Assembly (NCBI GenBank): GCA_021794175.1
Contig: JAJYRI010000016.1
Coordinates: 1 to 35,528, forward strand
Direction of reading: 5' to 3'
From: a bacterium
GTDB lineage: Bacteria > Vulcanimicrobiota > Vulcanimicrobiia > Vulcanimicrobiales > Vulcanimicrobiaceae
Length of the DNA stretch: 35,528 nt
Shown here: in pieces, positions 7,156 to 15,949 of the stretch
Layout: each line of letters begins with the position of its first letter
Numbering within the stretch: the first letter of the stretch is position 1
Notes under the pieces: generated by a model
What the model was told of the DNA's origin: nothing
The model's input: only the letters and a program-made list of their open reading frames with translations
Database searches by the model: none
Made by a program: the position numbers and the translations under genes

Positions 7156-10034
7156 GAGTTCACCGCTGTCAACGCGCCGTCGCAGATGGTGGAGAAGGCG
7201 CAACGCTCGCAGGTGCGCCCGCTTTGCGTCACGCCGAAACGATCGATCGCGCCGCTTATGCGCTGCACGAAGCCCCGTTCAATCGCCTCGTCGATCGCCG
7301 CGAACAGCGTGCCGTCACCGACCAGCGTATCGTCGAGAATGGGGCCTTCTCCGTCTTTTCCACGCAGGTAGAGTAGCGCGACCGATTCGGCCTCGGAAAC
7401 GGCGCGGCGGTAGAGCGGCAGCTGCACGCTCGCGATATCGGGCGCCGCTTCGTCGTAGAGCGTGCCCTCCGCGATGGCGGCGATGAAGCGCTCGGACTGT
7501 TTGCCGAATGCAGCCTTCATCCGGCCGGATTTCACATCGACGATGCGCGTGCCGCCGTCATCGAAGCGATCGATACGGTCGATCTTCCCGCGAAGAGTGA
7601 AAGGGCCGAGCGGCATCTGGATGCGTTGTTCGATTGCGTCGACGGTGAACGGGCGCTGCGCGCCTGTTCCGGCGAGTTGTTCTGCATAAGCCGCAAGCAT
7701 ACGATCCGCGCTTGCGGCGGAAGCGCTGCGTTCGAGCGCGCTTTCGAAGGCGTCGCCGAGCTCGGCCCAGACCTCCTCGCGGATGCGACGCAGCTGCGCA
7801 ATGGACCGCTCGCGCTCGAACGATGCATCGACGCGTGCATGCTCGCGGTGGAAGCGTTCGATGCACAGGTGCAGAGCGGTACCGAAGCTGCGTTCGAACG
7901 CGGTTTCACTCGGTAAGCGCAGGATCGAGGCGTAGAAGAATTTGCGTTCGCACGTGAACCAATGGTCGATGCGGGTGACGCCGATGTCCGCGGGCAGCGG
8001 CACCGGTTCCGGCGTACATGCCGTGGGCAGTTGGTCGGCGCCGGCGTATGTGAGATCGGCGTAATACGGCGGCGTTGAGGCGAGCGCCTCGCGGTGATCG
8101 ACGGGCAAGAAACGCGTCGGGTTCTGCGGTGAGCCATCGAGCGAGGCTCGTGCGGATGTCACGGTGAGCGCATGGCGCGCGCGCGTTAGTGCGACGTACC
8201 AAAGCGAGCGTTCTTCGGCGAGGCGCTCGCGCGGTGTTGCCCCGAGATCGCAGCCATTCGTGCGCGCGAGCGTGAGATCGCTATCAGGGAGCACGCCGTT
8301 GCGCGCGAGTTCCACCGGCAGGCGACCGTCGGCCGCATCGGCCACGACCACCGCGTCGAACTCCAGGCCCTTGGCGCCGTGGATCGTGAGAATGCGAACG
8401 ACGGCGGTATCTTCGTGTTCGCGGTCGTCGTTCAGACCTGCGGCATGCCGCTCGAAGAGTTCGAGCAATTCGACACAACGGAGTGGACGCTGCAGGCTCA
8501 CGTGCAAGCGGACAAGGTCGTCGATGGCGCCGAGTACGCGCTTAAGCCGCGCGTTCGCGCGCGCGGCGGCGACATCGTCGAGTGCGACCGCGGCTCCTAG
8601 CAGGTCGAGATCGCGCACGAGGCCGCGCGCGATCGCCGCGAGGTCGCCGTGCGACCATGCTTCGCGCGCGGAATGCAGCGCCTCGCCGATGCGCGCATGC
8701 GTTACGCGACCGTCGCCGACCGTGCGCAGCACATCGAGCGCATGCTCTAGCGAGAGGGGTGGTGCCGTCGCGAACGCACGTGCCATGCGTAAGCGCGGCA
8801 GGCCGAATGCGAAGGAGGAGAAGAGGTCGCGCCAGCGGTCTGCATCGCGTTCGTCGGCGAGGGCCCGCAGCGCATCGAGCAGCACGCGAACGATGGGTTC
8901 GTGCACGATCGCGTCGCCGCCGACGAGAGAGGCCCGGATGCCCCGGCGTTCGAGTTCGGCACGGACGAATGGCCCCAGCGGTTCGAGCGCACGCAGCAGT
9001 ACGCCGATCTCGCTGTGGGGGATGCCCGAGTCGAGCGCGTCCTGCACGCGTTCGGCCACAAGCGCCGCTTCGTCGAGTGGGGTAGCCGCCGTCTCGGCGC
9101 GCACAGTTCCGGTTGCGGTAGATTGCGTGTCGATTCGGCTTTGTGGCAAGAGCCCGGGTGTGGCGTTAACGAGCGCGCATATCTCCGGCGCGCAGCGGTG
9201 CGAAATGCGCAGCGGTACGCGGCGCATGTGCAGCGATATGGCGGCACGTTCGATCGCGTCACGCGCGGCGCCGCGAAAGCCGTAGATCGCCTGGGCGGCG
9301 TCGCCCACGGCGAAAATCACCGACGGAATCGCCTCGAGTAACGCTAGCTGCTGTGGATCGGTGTCTTGAAACTCGTCGACAAGGATGTGCGCATAGCGAT
9401 CGCGCAGCGCCGCGTACAATCGCGAGGACGGATCGGCCGCGAGGCGAGCGGCACGGGTGACGAGATCGTCATAGTCGGTGACGCCGAGCATCCTGCGCAG
9501 GTCGCGTAGTGTATCGGCGACGCGTAGCAGGTCGCGCGCAGCGTTACTGCCCTCACGTTCGAGAGCGGCGCGCACGTTGTCGTCTGCGCGGGCGAGGTCG
9601 GCGACGTAGCGTTCGGCGTCGCGGGCAAAGGCCGACGAGCGAAAGACCTGCGGCGCGAAGCCGTGCGGTTCCACGCGTGCGAACGCTTCGAGTAGAAGTA
9701 CTTCGCTTGCGGGTTTTTCGAGCAGACGGCCAGAGATGAAACCAGGTGTATCAATTTCAAGCAGACGGCTTGCGAAACCGTGGAAGGTGCGCACCTCGAT
9801 GCGGGGCGCCTCGTGCGGCATCGTTTGAGCGATGCGTTCACGCAACTCATGCACCGCTCGGCGCGAGAAAGTGAGCGCGAGGATGCGATCCATTGCGATG
9901 CCACGGTCGTGAATCAGGTGAGCGATGCGCGCAATGAGCACGCGCGTTTTTCCGGCGCCCGGAGCTGCTTCGATGACAAGGTTCCCTACATCGTCGAACG
10001 CGGCGGCGCGCTGCTCGGGGGTAAGATCGATCAT
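7152..10034 (-). CDS. UvrD-type helicase with C-terminal RecB-family nuclease and Fe-S cysteines (AdnAB-like subunit, first gene)
   Basis: The 960-residue protein begins with Walker A APGAGKT (24-30). It continues with motif II LVDEFQDT (218-225), motif III VGDAAQAIYGFRGA (243-256), motif V TIHGAKGLEFD (550-560) and motif VI YVALTRAR (613-620), all typical of an active UvrD/Rep motor. The C-terminal nuclease shows H722, GKIDRID (D819), VDVKSGR (D833, K835) and QLPLY (871-875). C695, C942, C945 and C951 (C...CX2CX5C) form the expected Fe-S cluster set. It overlaps the SbcC-like gene upstream and the second helicase-nuclease downstream by four bases each, so the pair is probably made in equal amounts and works as a heterodimer. 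Automatic annotation may call it PcrA or AddA, but AddB-type partners lack a working motor and this neighbour does not. Confidence 0.85.
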   Translation of the reverse strand: MIDLTPEQRAAAFDDVGNLVIEAAPGAGKTRVLIARIAHLIHDRGIAMDRILALTFSRRAVHELRERIAQTMPHEAPRIEVRTFHGFASRLLEIDTPGFISGRLLEKPASEVLLLEAFARVEPHGFAPQVFRSSAFARDAERYVADLARADDNVRAALEREGSNAARDLLRVADTLRDLRRMLGVTDYDDLVTRAARLAADPSSRLYAALRDRYAHILVDEFQDTDPQQLALLEAIPSVIFAVGDAAQAIYGFRGAARDAIERAAISLHMRRVPLRISHRCAPEICALVNATPGLLPQSRIDTQSTATGTVRAETAATPLDEAALVAERVQDALDSGIPHSEIGVLLRALEPLGPFVRAELERRGIRASLVGGDAIVHEPIVRVLLDALRALADERDADRWRDLFSSFAFGLPRLRMARAFATAPPLSLEHALDVLRTVGDGRVTHARIGEALHSAREAWSHGDLAAIARGLVRDLDLLGAAVALDDVAAARANARLKRVLGAIDDLVRLHVSLQRPLRCVELLELFERHAAGLNDDREHEDTAVVRILTIHGAKGLEFDAVVVADAADGRLPVELARNGVLPDSDLTLARTNGCDLGATPRERLAEERSLWYVALTRARHALTVTSARASLDGSPQNPTRFLPVDHREALASTPPYYADLTYAGADQLPTACTPEPVPLPADIGVTRIDHWFTCERKFFYASILRLPSETAFERSFGTALHLCIERFHREHARVDASFERERSIAQLRRIREEVWAELGDAFESALERSASAASADRMLAAYAEQLAGTGAQRPFTVDAIEQRIQMPLGPFTLRGKIDRIDRFDDGGTRIVDVKSGRMKAAFGKQSERFIAAIAEGTLYDEAAPDIASVQLPLYRRAVSEAESVALLYLRGKDGEGPILDDTLVGDGTLFAAIDEAIERGFVQRISGAIDRFGVTQSGRTCERCAFSTICDGALTAVNS

Positions 10035-12757
10035 GCAACGCTCGGGCGGCGCAGCAGATCATCGAGATCGATACGATGTGCTCCCTTCGGCATCGATGCA
10101 TAGCGGTCAGGGTCGCAGCCGGTGAGGATCACCTGCAGGTTGTCCTGTTCGGCCTCAGCCAGCACCTCGAGAATCCGATAGAGTCGAACGGGATCGCAGA
10201 AGGTGAGCGCATCGTCAAGAATCACCACTTGCGGCTCGTCTTTGGCGAGCAGCGAACCCATAGCGAGCCGCATGGCGACCTCGATCTGTTCTTGCTCGCC
10301 GCCCGAAATCGTGTCGGAGATTGTCTTTCCGTTCCAAGCGGTCGTGCCGAACGAGAGTCGCATCATGGCCTTGTCGTCGAGGTCGAAACCGATCCGCACG
10401 TCGTCACGCGACATGATACGGCGCGCGAAGGCCGTTGCGTTGGCGGCGAGCGGGGCATTGACCGCCTCAGCGATCGCGCGCGAGGCTGCTTCGACGTGGT
10501 CGTGCAGCAGCTTAGCCGCTCTCGCGTCGCGCAAGGCGACGGCTCTGCGGCGCTCAACCGTTTCGAGATCGGCCTCCGCTATCGCAAGCGTCTCGTACGC
10601 GCCGGCATTCGTTTCGAGCCTGGCGCGGAGCCGGGCAGCCTCAGTCCTATCTTTCTCGATCTCGACGCTGAGTTGCTCTATCGAATGCTGAATGCTTTCG
10701 TATTCACCAACTGGATCACCGGGTATCTCGGCGCGCTGTTCGCGAAGATCGTCACGTTTTGCGGTAGCCTGTAGCTCCTGCAGACCGATCCCCTTGACCT
10801 TTTCAAGGAGATTCTGCGACTCGGCAAGGCTGACGACGTTGCGATACCGTGCGATCTCGATGTGTTTGCTTTGCTGTTCTTGTTGCAGCCGTTCTCGGTC
10901 GGCGAGGAGCTCTTTGCGTTGCGTTTGTTGGGCCTCGATCTTCTCGTTCGCGGCGGTGAGCGCTAAGATTGCCGCTTCTCGGCGAGGTTCGATCTGCACG
11001 GTCAGGGCCTCCGGATCAGGGCTGTTCGCAGCCCATTCCGGATAGCGGTCGAGCAAATCTTGGCGGTTCGCTCGTCGGCTTTCGAGCGAGGCGATCAGTG
11101 CGTCGGGTTCTTCGCCGTTGAGGAGTCCGCTCAGGCGCGATTCGACATCTGCGAGCTCACGCATGTAGTTGGCACGATCGGCACGCCGGGTTTCAAGAGT
11201 TTCGATGGGTGCATCGCCATAGGGAGCGAGAAGTGTGGAGAGCGCTTCGTTCGCGGCGTTAAGTGCATCGCGGAGTTTGGCTGCAGATTCCATCGGGCTA
11301 GAGAAGCGGAGTGTACCGACCTCTAAAATATCGAGGTCAATTTTGCCTAAGCCGATGACGAGAGCCTCTGTCCCGGCCTTACACTGGCGTTCTCCTTCCG
11401 GAGATCCCGAACGAATTCGAAGCGTAATATCGTGCTTGGGGGTGAAACGTAGGGTAAGCGATTCGCTCTCCACTCGCTGACGCGCTTCTCGTTGTACGCC
11501 GTGCGCCTTAACGAGTGCGTTCCAAGCGTCGTCGTCGGGAGCGATGACGGCCGCGACCTTGCGGATCGCCTCTTCGCGGAGCGCGCGTAGTTCGTCGATC
11601 GTAGCCAATCGATGTCCGAACTCACTCAGCGTCTCGTTCGCTAAAAGGAATCTGCGTGCATCGGCAACGCGTGCTTCCTCGGCGGCTACCGCCGTACTTT
11701 CCTCGTGCGCGCGGCCCTGATCGTCGAGGGCACGTTCGATTGCGCCTTCAGCCTCGGTGATCCGTTCAGCGATTTGCGCGATGCTTCGATCCAGCGCAAG
11801 AATCTGCGGCTCGATTGCCTTCGTGCGGTCCTGTGCTTCGTTCAGTGCATCGCGCTCTTTGGAGATACGGCCGAGTTCGGCAGTAGCGCGAATCGCGTCT
11901 TGCTCCGCAAGCTCAATGCGATGATCGAGTTCGCGAACTCGGTCAACCACGCCCTTGAGCTCATCAAGTCGTCGGCGCTGATCGATACGTTTCATGCTGC
12001 GAATATCGAGTAGTGTATTGATCTCGCCGAACGCCTTGCGCTGTTCGAGCACTAGCTGATTAGCCTCACACGCATGTTCCCGTCGTTCGCGTGCTTGGGT
12101 AGCGGCCTTCTCGAGCGCGGGGATGTTGGCGCTGGGCTGCCCTTTCGCGTAGTTTTTCCCTTTAGGTTCCCAATAGCTCTTGAATCGTTCGTCGATCGCG
12201 TCACGTATTAGCGACTCCGCGGATGAGACCGTGGCCGAGCCCGGGGCGATGAGAGAACGCAGATGCTGTTCCTGTGCAGTCGGCAGCTTGCCGAGCGCCG
12301 GAGCCGATTGGCGCGCCCATAGAACGGCTCCTAGGCCGTATTGTTCCGGTTTTGCCACCCCTTTGCCGGGCCGATCAAGCGCAAGCGCTTTATCCAGCCA
12401 CGCTTCAACCTCTTCGCCGTCGGCGATGGCCACAAACTCGCCACCTTCGTCACGTTCGAGTTTCGCGTATACGCCCTTGAGAAAGGCTTTGCGGATCCGA
12501 AAGCGGCCATCGTTGCCCTTCAACGTAACTTCGACCGTCGGCGTGATGTCGTAAGCGACATGGCGCAGCAATGCGCTAATCGTATCGCCGGAGGTCTTGT
12601 GACTCTGGACGAGCGCGGCGACGAGCCCATCGATGAGCGTGGACTTGCCGGTGCCGTTCGGCGCGACGATGACGTTCAAGCCAGGCTGCAATCCTTTAAT
12701 TTCGATGCGGTTGCGGAAATGACGGATGCCTTCGAGCGCAATCGACTCGATGATCAT
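10031..12757 (-). CDS. SbcC/YhaN-like SMC-family ATPase without zinc hook
   Basis: The 908-residue protein has N-terminal Walker A APNGTGKST (32-40), two long coiled-coil arms (about 215-430 and 490-745), signature TISGGEQEQ (816-824) and Walker B VVILDDA (844-850). It pairs with the SbcD-like gene just upstream (ATGA overlap), as Rad50 pairs with Mre11, and so should gate an end-processing nuclease. It differs from canonical SbcC in three ways. There is no CxxC hook; the midpoint (about 434-487) is a short strand-rich segment. Walker B reads LDDA rather than the usual Asp-Glu. The usual H-loop His is replaced in LTGCDPDRY (878-886). These features are closer to the YhaN branch of the family. 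The role in break repair is inferred from family and neighbours. Confidence 0.8.
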   Translation of the reverse strand: MIIESIALEGIRHFRNRIEIKGLQPGLNVIVAPNGTGKSTLIDGLVAALVQSHKTSGDTISALLRHVAYDITPTVEVTLKGNDGRFRIRKAFLKGVYAKLERDEGGEFVAIADGEEVEAWLDKALALDRPGKGVAKPEQYGLGAVLWARQSAPALGKLPTAQEQHLRSLIAPGSATVSSAESLIRDAIDERFKSYWEPKGKNYAKGQPSANIPALEKAATQARERREHACEANQLVLEQRKAFGEINTLLDIRSMKRIDQRRRLDELKGVVDRVRELDHRIELAEQDAIRATAELGRISKERDALNEAQDRTKAIEPQILALDRSIAQIAERITEAEGAIERALDDQGRAHEESTAVAAEEARVADARRFLLANETLSEFGHRLATIDELRALREEAIRKVAAVIAPDDDAWNALVKAHGVQREARQRVESESLTLRFTPKHDITLRIRSGSPEGERQCKAGTEALVIGLGKIDLDILEVGTLRFSSPMESAAKLRDALNAANEALSTLLAPYGDAPIETLETRRADRANYMRELADVESRLSGLLNGEEPDALIASLESRRANRQDLLDRYPEWAANSPDPEALTVQIEPRREAAILALTAANEKIEAQQTQRKELLADRERLQQEQQSKHIEIARYRNVVSLAESQNLLEKVKGIGLQELQATAKRDDLREQRAEIPGDPVGEYESIQHSIEQLSVEIEKDRTEAARLRARLETNAGAYETLAIAEADLETVERRRAVALRDARAAKLLHDHVEAASRAIAEAVNAPLAANATAFARRIMSRDDVRIGFDLDDKAMMRLSFGTTAWNGKTISDTISGGEQEQIEVAMRLAMGSLLAKDEPQVVILDDALTFCDPVRLYRILEVLAEAEQDNLQVILTGCDPDRYASMPKGAHRIDLDDLLRRPSVA

Positions 12758-13875
12758 GATGAAACCTCAACACCTTGGCGGGCGGCGATATCGTAAAGTA
12801 GTTCGAGTGCGTCCATCGCAGCGGATTCAGCCTCGGCTTCTGAAGCGAGTTTGCGCGCAACGTTGCGCAACGTGCCGATGGGAAGCACATCGATCCAACG
12901 GTCGTCGTCGGGCGCGCTACGAACCGCGGAGTCGTTGACGTCGAACCAAAGAAAGCCGGCAGTGGCGAGCGCACGAAGCTTGGTAAGCCCCTGCATCGCT
13001 TCGGCGCGCAACGTGCCGTTGAGGATGAGGCGCACGATATGGCGCCCACGAGGATCGAGCGCACGCAATTCATCGCAGAGTAATGTCAAACCATCGGTGG
13101 AAAGGTCCGTTTGCGTACGGAGCTGCCATTTCAACTCGCCGACGGGAATCGGCGTGACGCGCGGTGCGGCACCCGGCGTGTCGATCTCGACGAGCACGAT
13201 GTTGCCGGGGTTCTTGTCGTCGAACGCCGTGCGTTCGTGGGTGCCGCTGTAAACCGTGCGGATCGCACCTGCAGCATCGGGGAACTCGAGATAGCCATGC
13301 CAATCGCCGAGGGCAAGGTAGTCGAGCCGCATTCGTTCGGCTGCATCGTGTGCGATCGGGAAGTTCAGTTCGTCGTCACCGACACCCGCACCGCGCAGCC
13401 CGCCGTGGGCGACCCCGATGCGAAATCCTTGGGTATCGAGGTGTTGCCCGATCCATTGCGTCGCGTCTTGCGTCCCGTGCTTCGATGAGACCGGGCACGG
13501 AAATAGTGTGACTCCGTCGGCGGCCGTAATAGGCTCAGGTGCGAGCATACGGACGATGTTCGGCGCGTCGCTCCAGAGGTGCTCGCGCCGCCAGAGCGAG
13601 GCGGCGTAGGCGGGATCGTGGTTGCCGGGCAAAAAAAAGACGGGCCTTTCGAAGACGGCAAGCGTGCGCGCTACGCGTTGCACGAGGGCTTCGGGTACGG
13701 CGAGGTCGTCGAACACGTCGCCCGCGACGATAATAAACTCAGCCTCCCGCTCGCGTGCAAGCGACACGAGACGATCGAGGGATGCAAAGCGGGCTTCGCG
13801 CACTCGCTCTGCCTCGGTCCCGAACTGGGCGGCCGGCATGCCAATTTGCCAATCCGCAGTGTGGATAAACTTCAT
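12754..13875 (-). CDS. SbcD/Mre11-like (YhaO-type) DNA repair metallophosphoesterase
   Basis: This is the first gene of the repair operon, 373 residues long. Calcineurin-like phosphoesterase motifs appear in order: HTADWQIG (5-12, D8), GDVFDD (52-57, D53), GNHD (84-87), a VAHGG histidine (H157) and LGDWHGY (189-195, H193). These bind two metal ions (Mn in Mre11/SbcD) and cut DNA ends or hairpins when coupled to the Rad50-like partner. The usual D-x-H of motif I is D8-W-Q10, so glutamine replaces a metal-binding histidine. I believe some YhaO-like relatives share this. The start ATG (13873-13875) follows a GGTGGTG stretch. The 241-base gap before the divergent ABC-F gene must hold the operon promoter, though I see no convincing -35/-10 pair. 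Confidence 0.82.
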   Translation of the reverse strand: MKFIHTADWQIGMPAAQFGTEAERVREARFASLDRLVSLAREREAEFIIVAGDVFDDLAVPEALVQRVARTLAVFERPVFFLPGNHDPAYAASLWRREHLWSDAPNIVRMLAPEPITAADGVTLFPCPVSSKHGTQDATQWIGQHLDTQGFRIGVAHGGLRGAGVGDDELNFPIAHDAAERMRLDYLALGDWHGYLEFPDAAGAIRTVYSGTHERTAFDDKNPGNIVLVEIDTPGAAPRVTPIPVGELKWQLRTQTDLSTDGLTLLCDELRALDPRGRHIVRLILNGTLRAEAMQGLTKLRALATAGFLWFDVNDSAVRSAPDDDRWIDVLPIGTLRNVARKLASEAEAESAAMDALELLYDIAARQGVEVSS

Positions 13876-14010
13876 TTTTTGTCACCACCGTGCTTTCGCA
13901 ATACCAAGTAGCTTTTCAAAATACGGAGCGCGGAGCCGACAAGACCCGCGCAGTAACCCCTTTCACTCAGTTTAGTTGGCTCCTTTAATCCCGCTCCGCA
14001 TTAAGAAAGT

Positions 14011-14060
14011 AGCGCTAATACCTAGCCGGGCTGGCTAGCCAATTAGGCGCTTTCTTTCTC
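14011..14060 (+). promoter_or_regulatory. Terminator-like imperfect dyad in the ABC-F leader
   Basis: CTAGCC (14022-14027) pairs with GGCTAG (14033-14038) around the loop GGGCT. After a small internal loop, AGCGCTAAT (14011-14019) pairs with ATTAGGCGCT (14042-14051) with one bulged base. The dyad is followed by TTTCTTTCT (14051-14059). This resembles an intrinsic terminator, yet no plus-strand gene lies upstream, so it would sit in the leader of the ABC-F gene or act as an operator between the divergent genes. The remaining sequence of the 13876-14116 gap shows no short leader ORF. Confidence 0.5.
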
Positions 14061-14096
14061 CTCTCGACGGCAGCCGGGAAGGAGCGCCCGCCCGTT

Positions 14097-14114
14097 CCCC
14101 CGCAACGGCGGGGG
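14097..14114 (+). promoter_or_regulatory. GC hairpin masking the ABC-F ribosome binding site
   Basis: CCCCCGC (14097-14103) and GCGGGGG (14108-14114) form a perfect 7-bp stem with an AACG loop, ending two bases before the ATG at 14117. The G-run is the only Shine-Dalgarno-like sequence near the start, so the stem should hide the ribosome binding site. Confidence 0.5.
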
Positions 14115-14116
14115 CG

Positions 14117-15937
14117 ATGGAACTGCTGCGCTTCGAGGATCTCGAGTGTCGGTACGGGGCGCGCGATGTGTTCGCGGGGCTCGGCGGCGTGCTGCGCGAC
14201 GGCGAGCGCATCGCCCTAGTCGGCCCGAACGGAGCCGGAAAATCCTCGCTGCTGCGGATGCTCGCCGGCGTCGATGCACCCAACGGCGGCCGCATCGTCC
14301 GGGCGCGCGACGCGCGCATGGGGTATCTCGCGCAGTCGGTCGCCGACGAAACCGAGGCGACGCTGCAAGAGCTCGTCGACGGCGCGCTCGCGCGCGTTCC
14401 CGACGACGAATACGATCGCAAGCGCAAACTTTTACGCACGATGCTCTCGGCATTCGGCTTCGCGCCCGAAGAGTACGCGCGACCGTTGCGCGAGTTCTCC
14501 GGCGGACAACGCTCGAAAGGAGCGCTCGCGCATCTGCTGATCGACGAGCCCGATTATCTGATTCTCGACGAGCCGACAAACCATCTCGATATCGGCACCG
14601 TGCGCTGGCTGGAAAACACGATCGCCGCCGATAAGCGTGCCTACATCATCGTTTCGCACGACCGCTATTTTATCGATCGCGTTGCAACGCAGATTTGGGA
14701 GCTCGACCGCGGCACGCTCTATGTCTATCCCCCGGCCTCGCGGGCGTATACGGCCTATCTCGAAGCGCGCGAGGTGCGTCGGGAAAACGAACGGCGAGCC
14801 TACGAAACCTACATCGCCGAACGCGACAAGCGTCGCGCGACGATCGCCGGCTTACGCGCCACGCACACCTCGTCGGATTACAAACAGGTCCGCAGCCGCG
14901 AACGACAGCTCGCGCGAACCGAAGCCGAGATCGTCGTGCCGGAGCCGCCGCCCGACGCCGCACGCATTAACGTTGCGCTCGCGGCGCACCGCCGCGTTAC
15001 CGGCGGCTTTGCCTTCGAACTCCGCGGTCTCACGAAAGGCTATGCAGCGCCGCTCTTTAGCGGATTGGCGATCGACGTGCAGCAGGGTGAACGCATCGCC
15101 ATCGTCGGCCCCAACGGCGCCGGTAAATCGACGTTGCTCTCGATTCTTGCCGGCGAACGCACGCCCGATGCGGGGACGGTGCGTTACAATCCCGCCGCAC
15201 GCGTCGCCTATTTCGCGCAAAACGCACAAGAGCAACTCGACCCCGATGCAAGCGCGATCGATGCGGTGCTCTCGGTTGGCAACGTCGCACCCGAGCGCGC
15301 GCGCGGCTTACTCGGGCGCATCGGAATCTCCGGCGAGATGCAGGAGCGCCCGGTGCGCTCGTTCTCCGGCGGCGAACGGCGGCGCATCATGCTCGCGCGC
15401 TTGATGGCGCAGAATGCAGATGTGCTGTTGCTCGACGAACCGACGAACGATCTTGATATCGCCAGCCGCGAAGCGCTCGAATCGGTGCTCGACGAATATC
15501 CCGGCACCCTGGTCGTCGTGTCGCACGACCGTTATCTGCTATCGCGCCTCGCGGAGCGGGTGCTCTGGATCGAGAACGGCCAGTGGGGCGTACTCGAAGG
15601 CTACGATGCGTACGAACGCTTCGTGCGCGAACGTGAAGATCGCCCGACCAACGCTGCGGGCGAGGCAGAACGCCCGAAGACGACGCGCCTGACGCCCCTC
15701 AAAGTGCGTTCGAAACTGATGACGCAGATCGCAGCGGCCGAGCGCGAAATCGCATCGCTCGAAGCATGCAAGGCGCAGATCGACGAACTCTTCGCGCAAC
15801 CCGATCTCTACGAAGATCGCGAACGCGTCAAAGCTCTACAGGCGGAGGTCGAGAGCATCGCCCTCCGTCACGACGGCGCGCTCGCACGCTGGGAGGAGCT
15901 ACATACGCAGCTGGAGGCCGCAACCGTCGCCGAGTAA
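14117..15937 (+). CDS. ABC-F family ATPase (translation factor of the Uup/EttA type)
   Basis: This 606-residue soluble protein has two ABC domains and no membrane segments. Domain 1 has Walker A GPNGAGKS (36-43), signature FSGGQ (127-131), Walker B LILDEPTNHLD (148-158) and H181. Domain 2 has Walker A GPNGAGKS (331-338), signature FSGGE (416-420), Walker B LLLDEPTNDLD (437-447) and H470. The linker (about 215-290) is a charged helical pair, the region that reaches the ribosomal peptidyl-transfer centre in ABC-F proteins. A C-terminal coiled coil (about 525-602) resembles the Uup-type tail. ABC-F proteins bind the ribosomal E site and help stalled or initiating ribosomes; a few protect against antibiotics. 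The sequence alone does not separate these roles. Two hairpins precede the gene, hinting at regulated expression. Confidence 0.88.
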   Translation: MELLRFEDLECRYGARDVFAGLGGVLRDGERIALVGPNGAGKSSLLRMLAGVDAPNGGRIVRARDARMGYLAQSVADETEATLQELVDGALARVPDDEYDRKRKLLRTMLSAFGFAPEEYARPLREFSGGQRSKGALAHLLIDEPDYLILDEPTNHLDIGTVRWLENTIAADKRAYIIVSHDRYFIDRVATQIWELDRGTLYVYPPASRAYTAYLEAREVRRENERRAYETYIAERDKRRATIAGLRATHTSSDYKQVRSRERQLARTEAEIVVPEPPPDAARINVALAAHRRVTGGFAFELRGLTKGYAAPLFSGLAIDVQQGERIAIVGPNGAGKSTLLSILAGERTPDAGTVRYNPAARVAYFAQNAQEQLDPDASAIDAVLSVGNVAPERARGLLGRIGISGEMQERPVRSFSGGERRRIMLARLMAQNADVLLLDEPTNDLDIASREALESVLDEYPGTLVVVSHDRYLLSRLAERVLWIENGQWGVLEGYDAYERFVREREDRPTNAAGEAERPKTTRLTPLKVRSKLMTQIAAAEREIASLEACKAQIDELFAQPDLYEDRERVKALQAEVESIALRHDGALARWEELHTQLEAATVAE

Positions 15938-15949
15938 GGGGCGCTTCGG

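Noticed and set aside
7156-7203. Longer start for the second helicase-nuclease
   Set aside because: The added residues are Arg/His-rich and lie inside the preceding gene. The ATG at 7153-7155 gives the same 4-base overlap seen at the other operon joints.
8164-9285. 373-residue plus-strand frame
   Set aside because: It lies opposite the first helicase-nuclease gene, has low-complexity Arg/Ser composition and no recognisable domain; it is a shadow of GC-rich coding sequence.
4063-10034. AddAB or RecBCD assignment
   Set aside because: AddB lacks a working motor and RecC lacks both activities, while here both subunits keep complete helicase and nuclease motifs.
10031-12757. Zinc hook in the SbcC-like protein
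   Set aside because: Cysteines at about 230 and 459 are isolated and no CxxC pair exists in the coiled-coil region.
14117-15937. Antibiotic-resistance ABC-F
   Set aside because: Nothing in the sequence separates it from housekeeping Uup/EttA-type factors. The Uup-like C-terminal coil, if anything, favours a housekeeping role.
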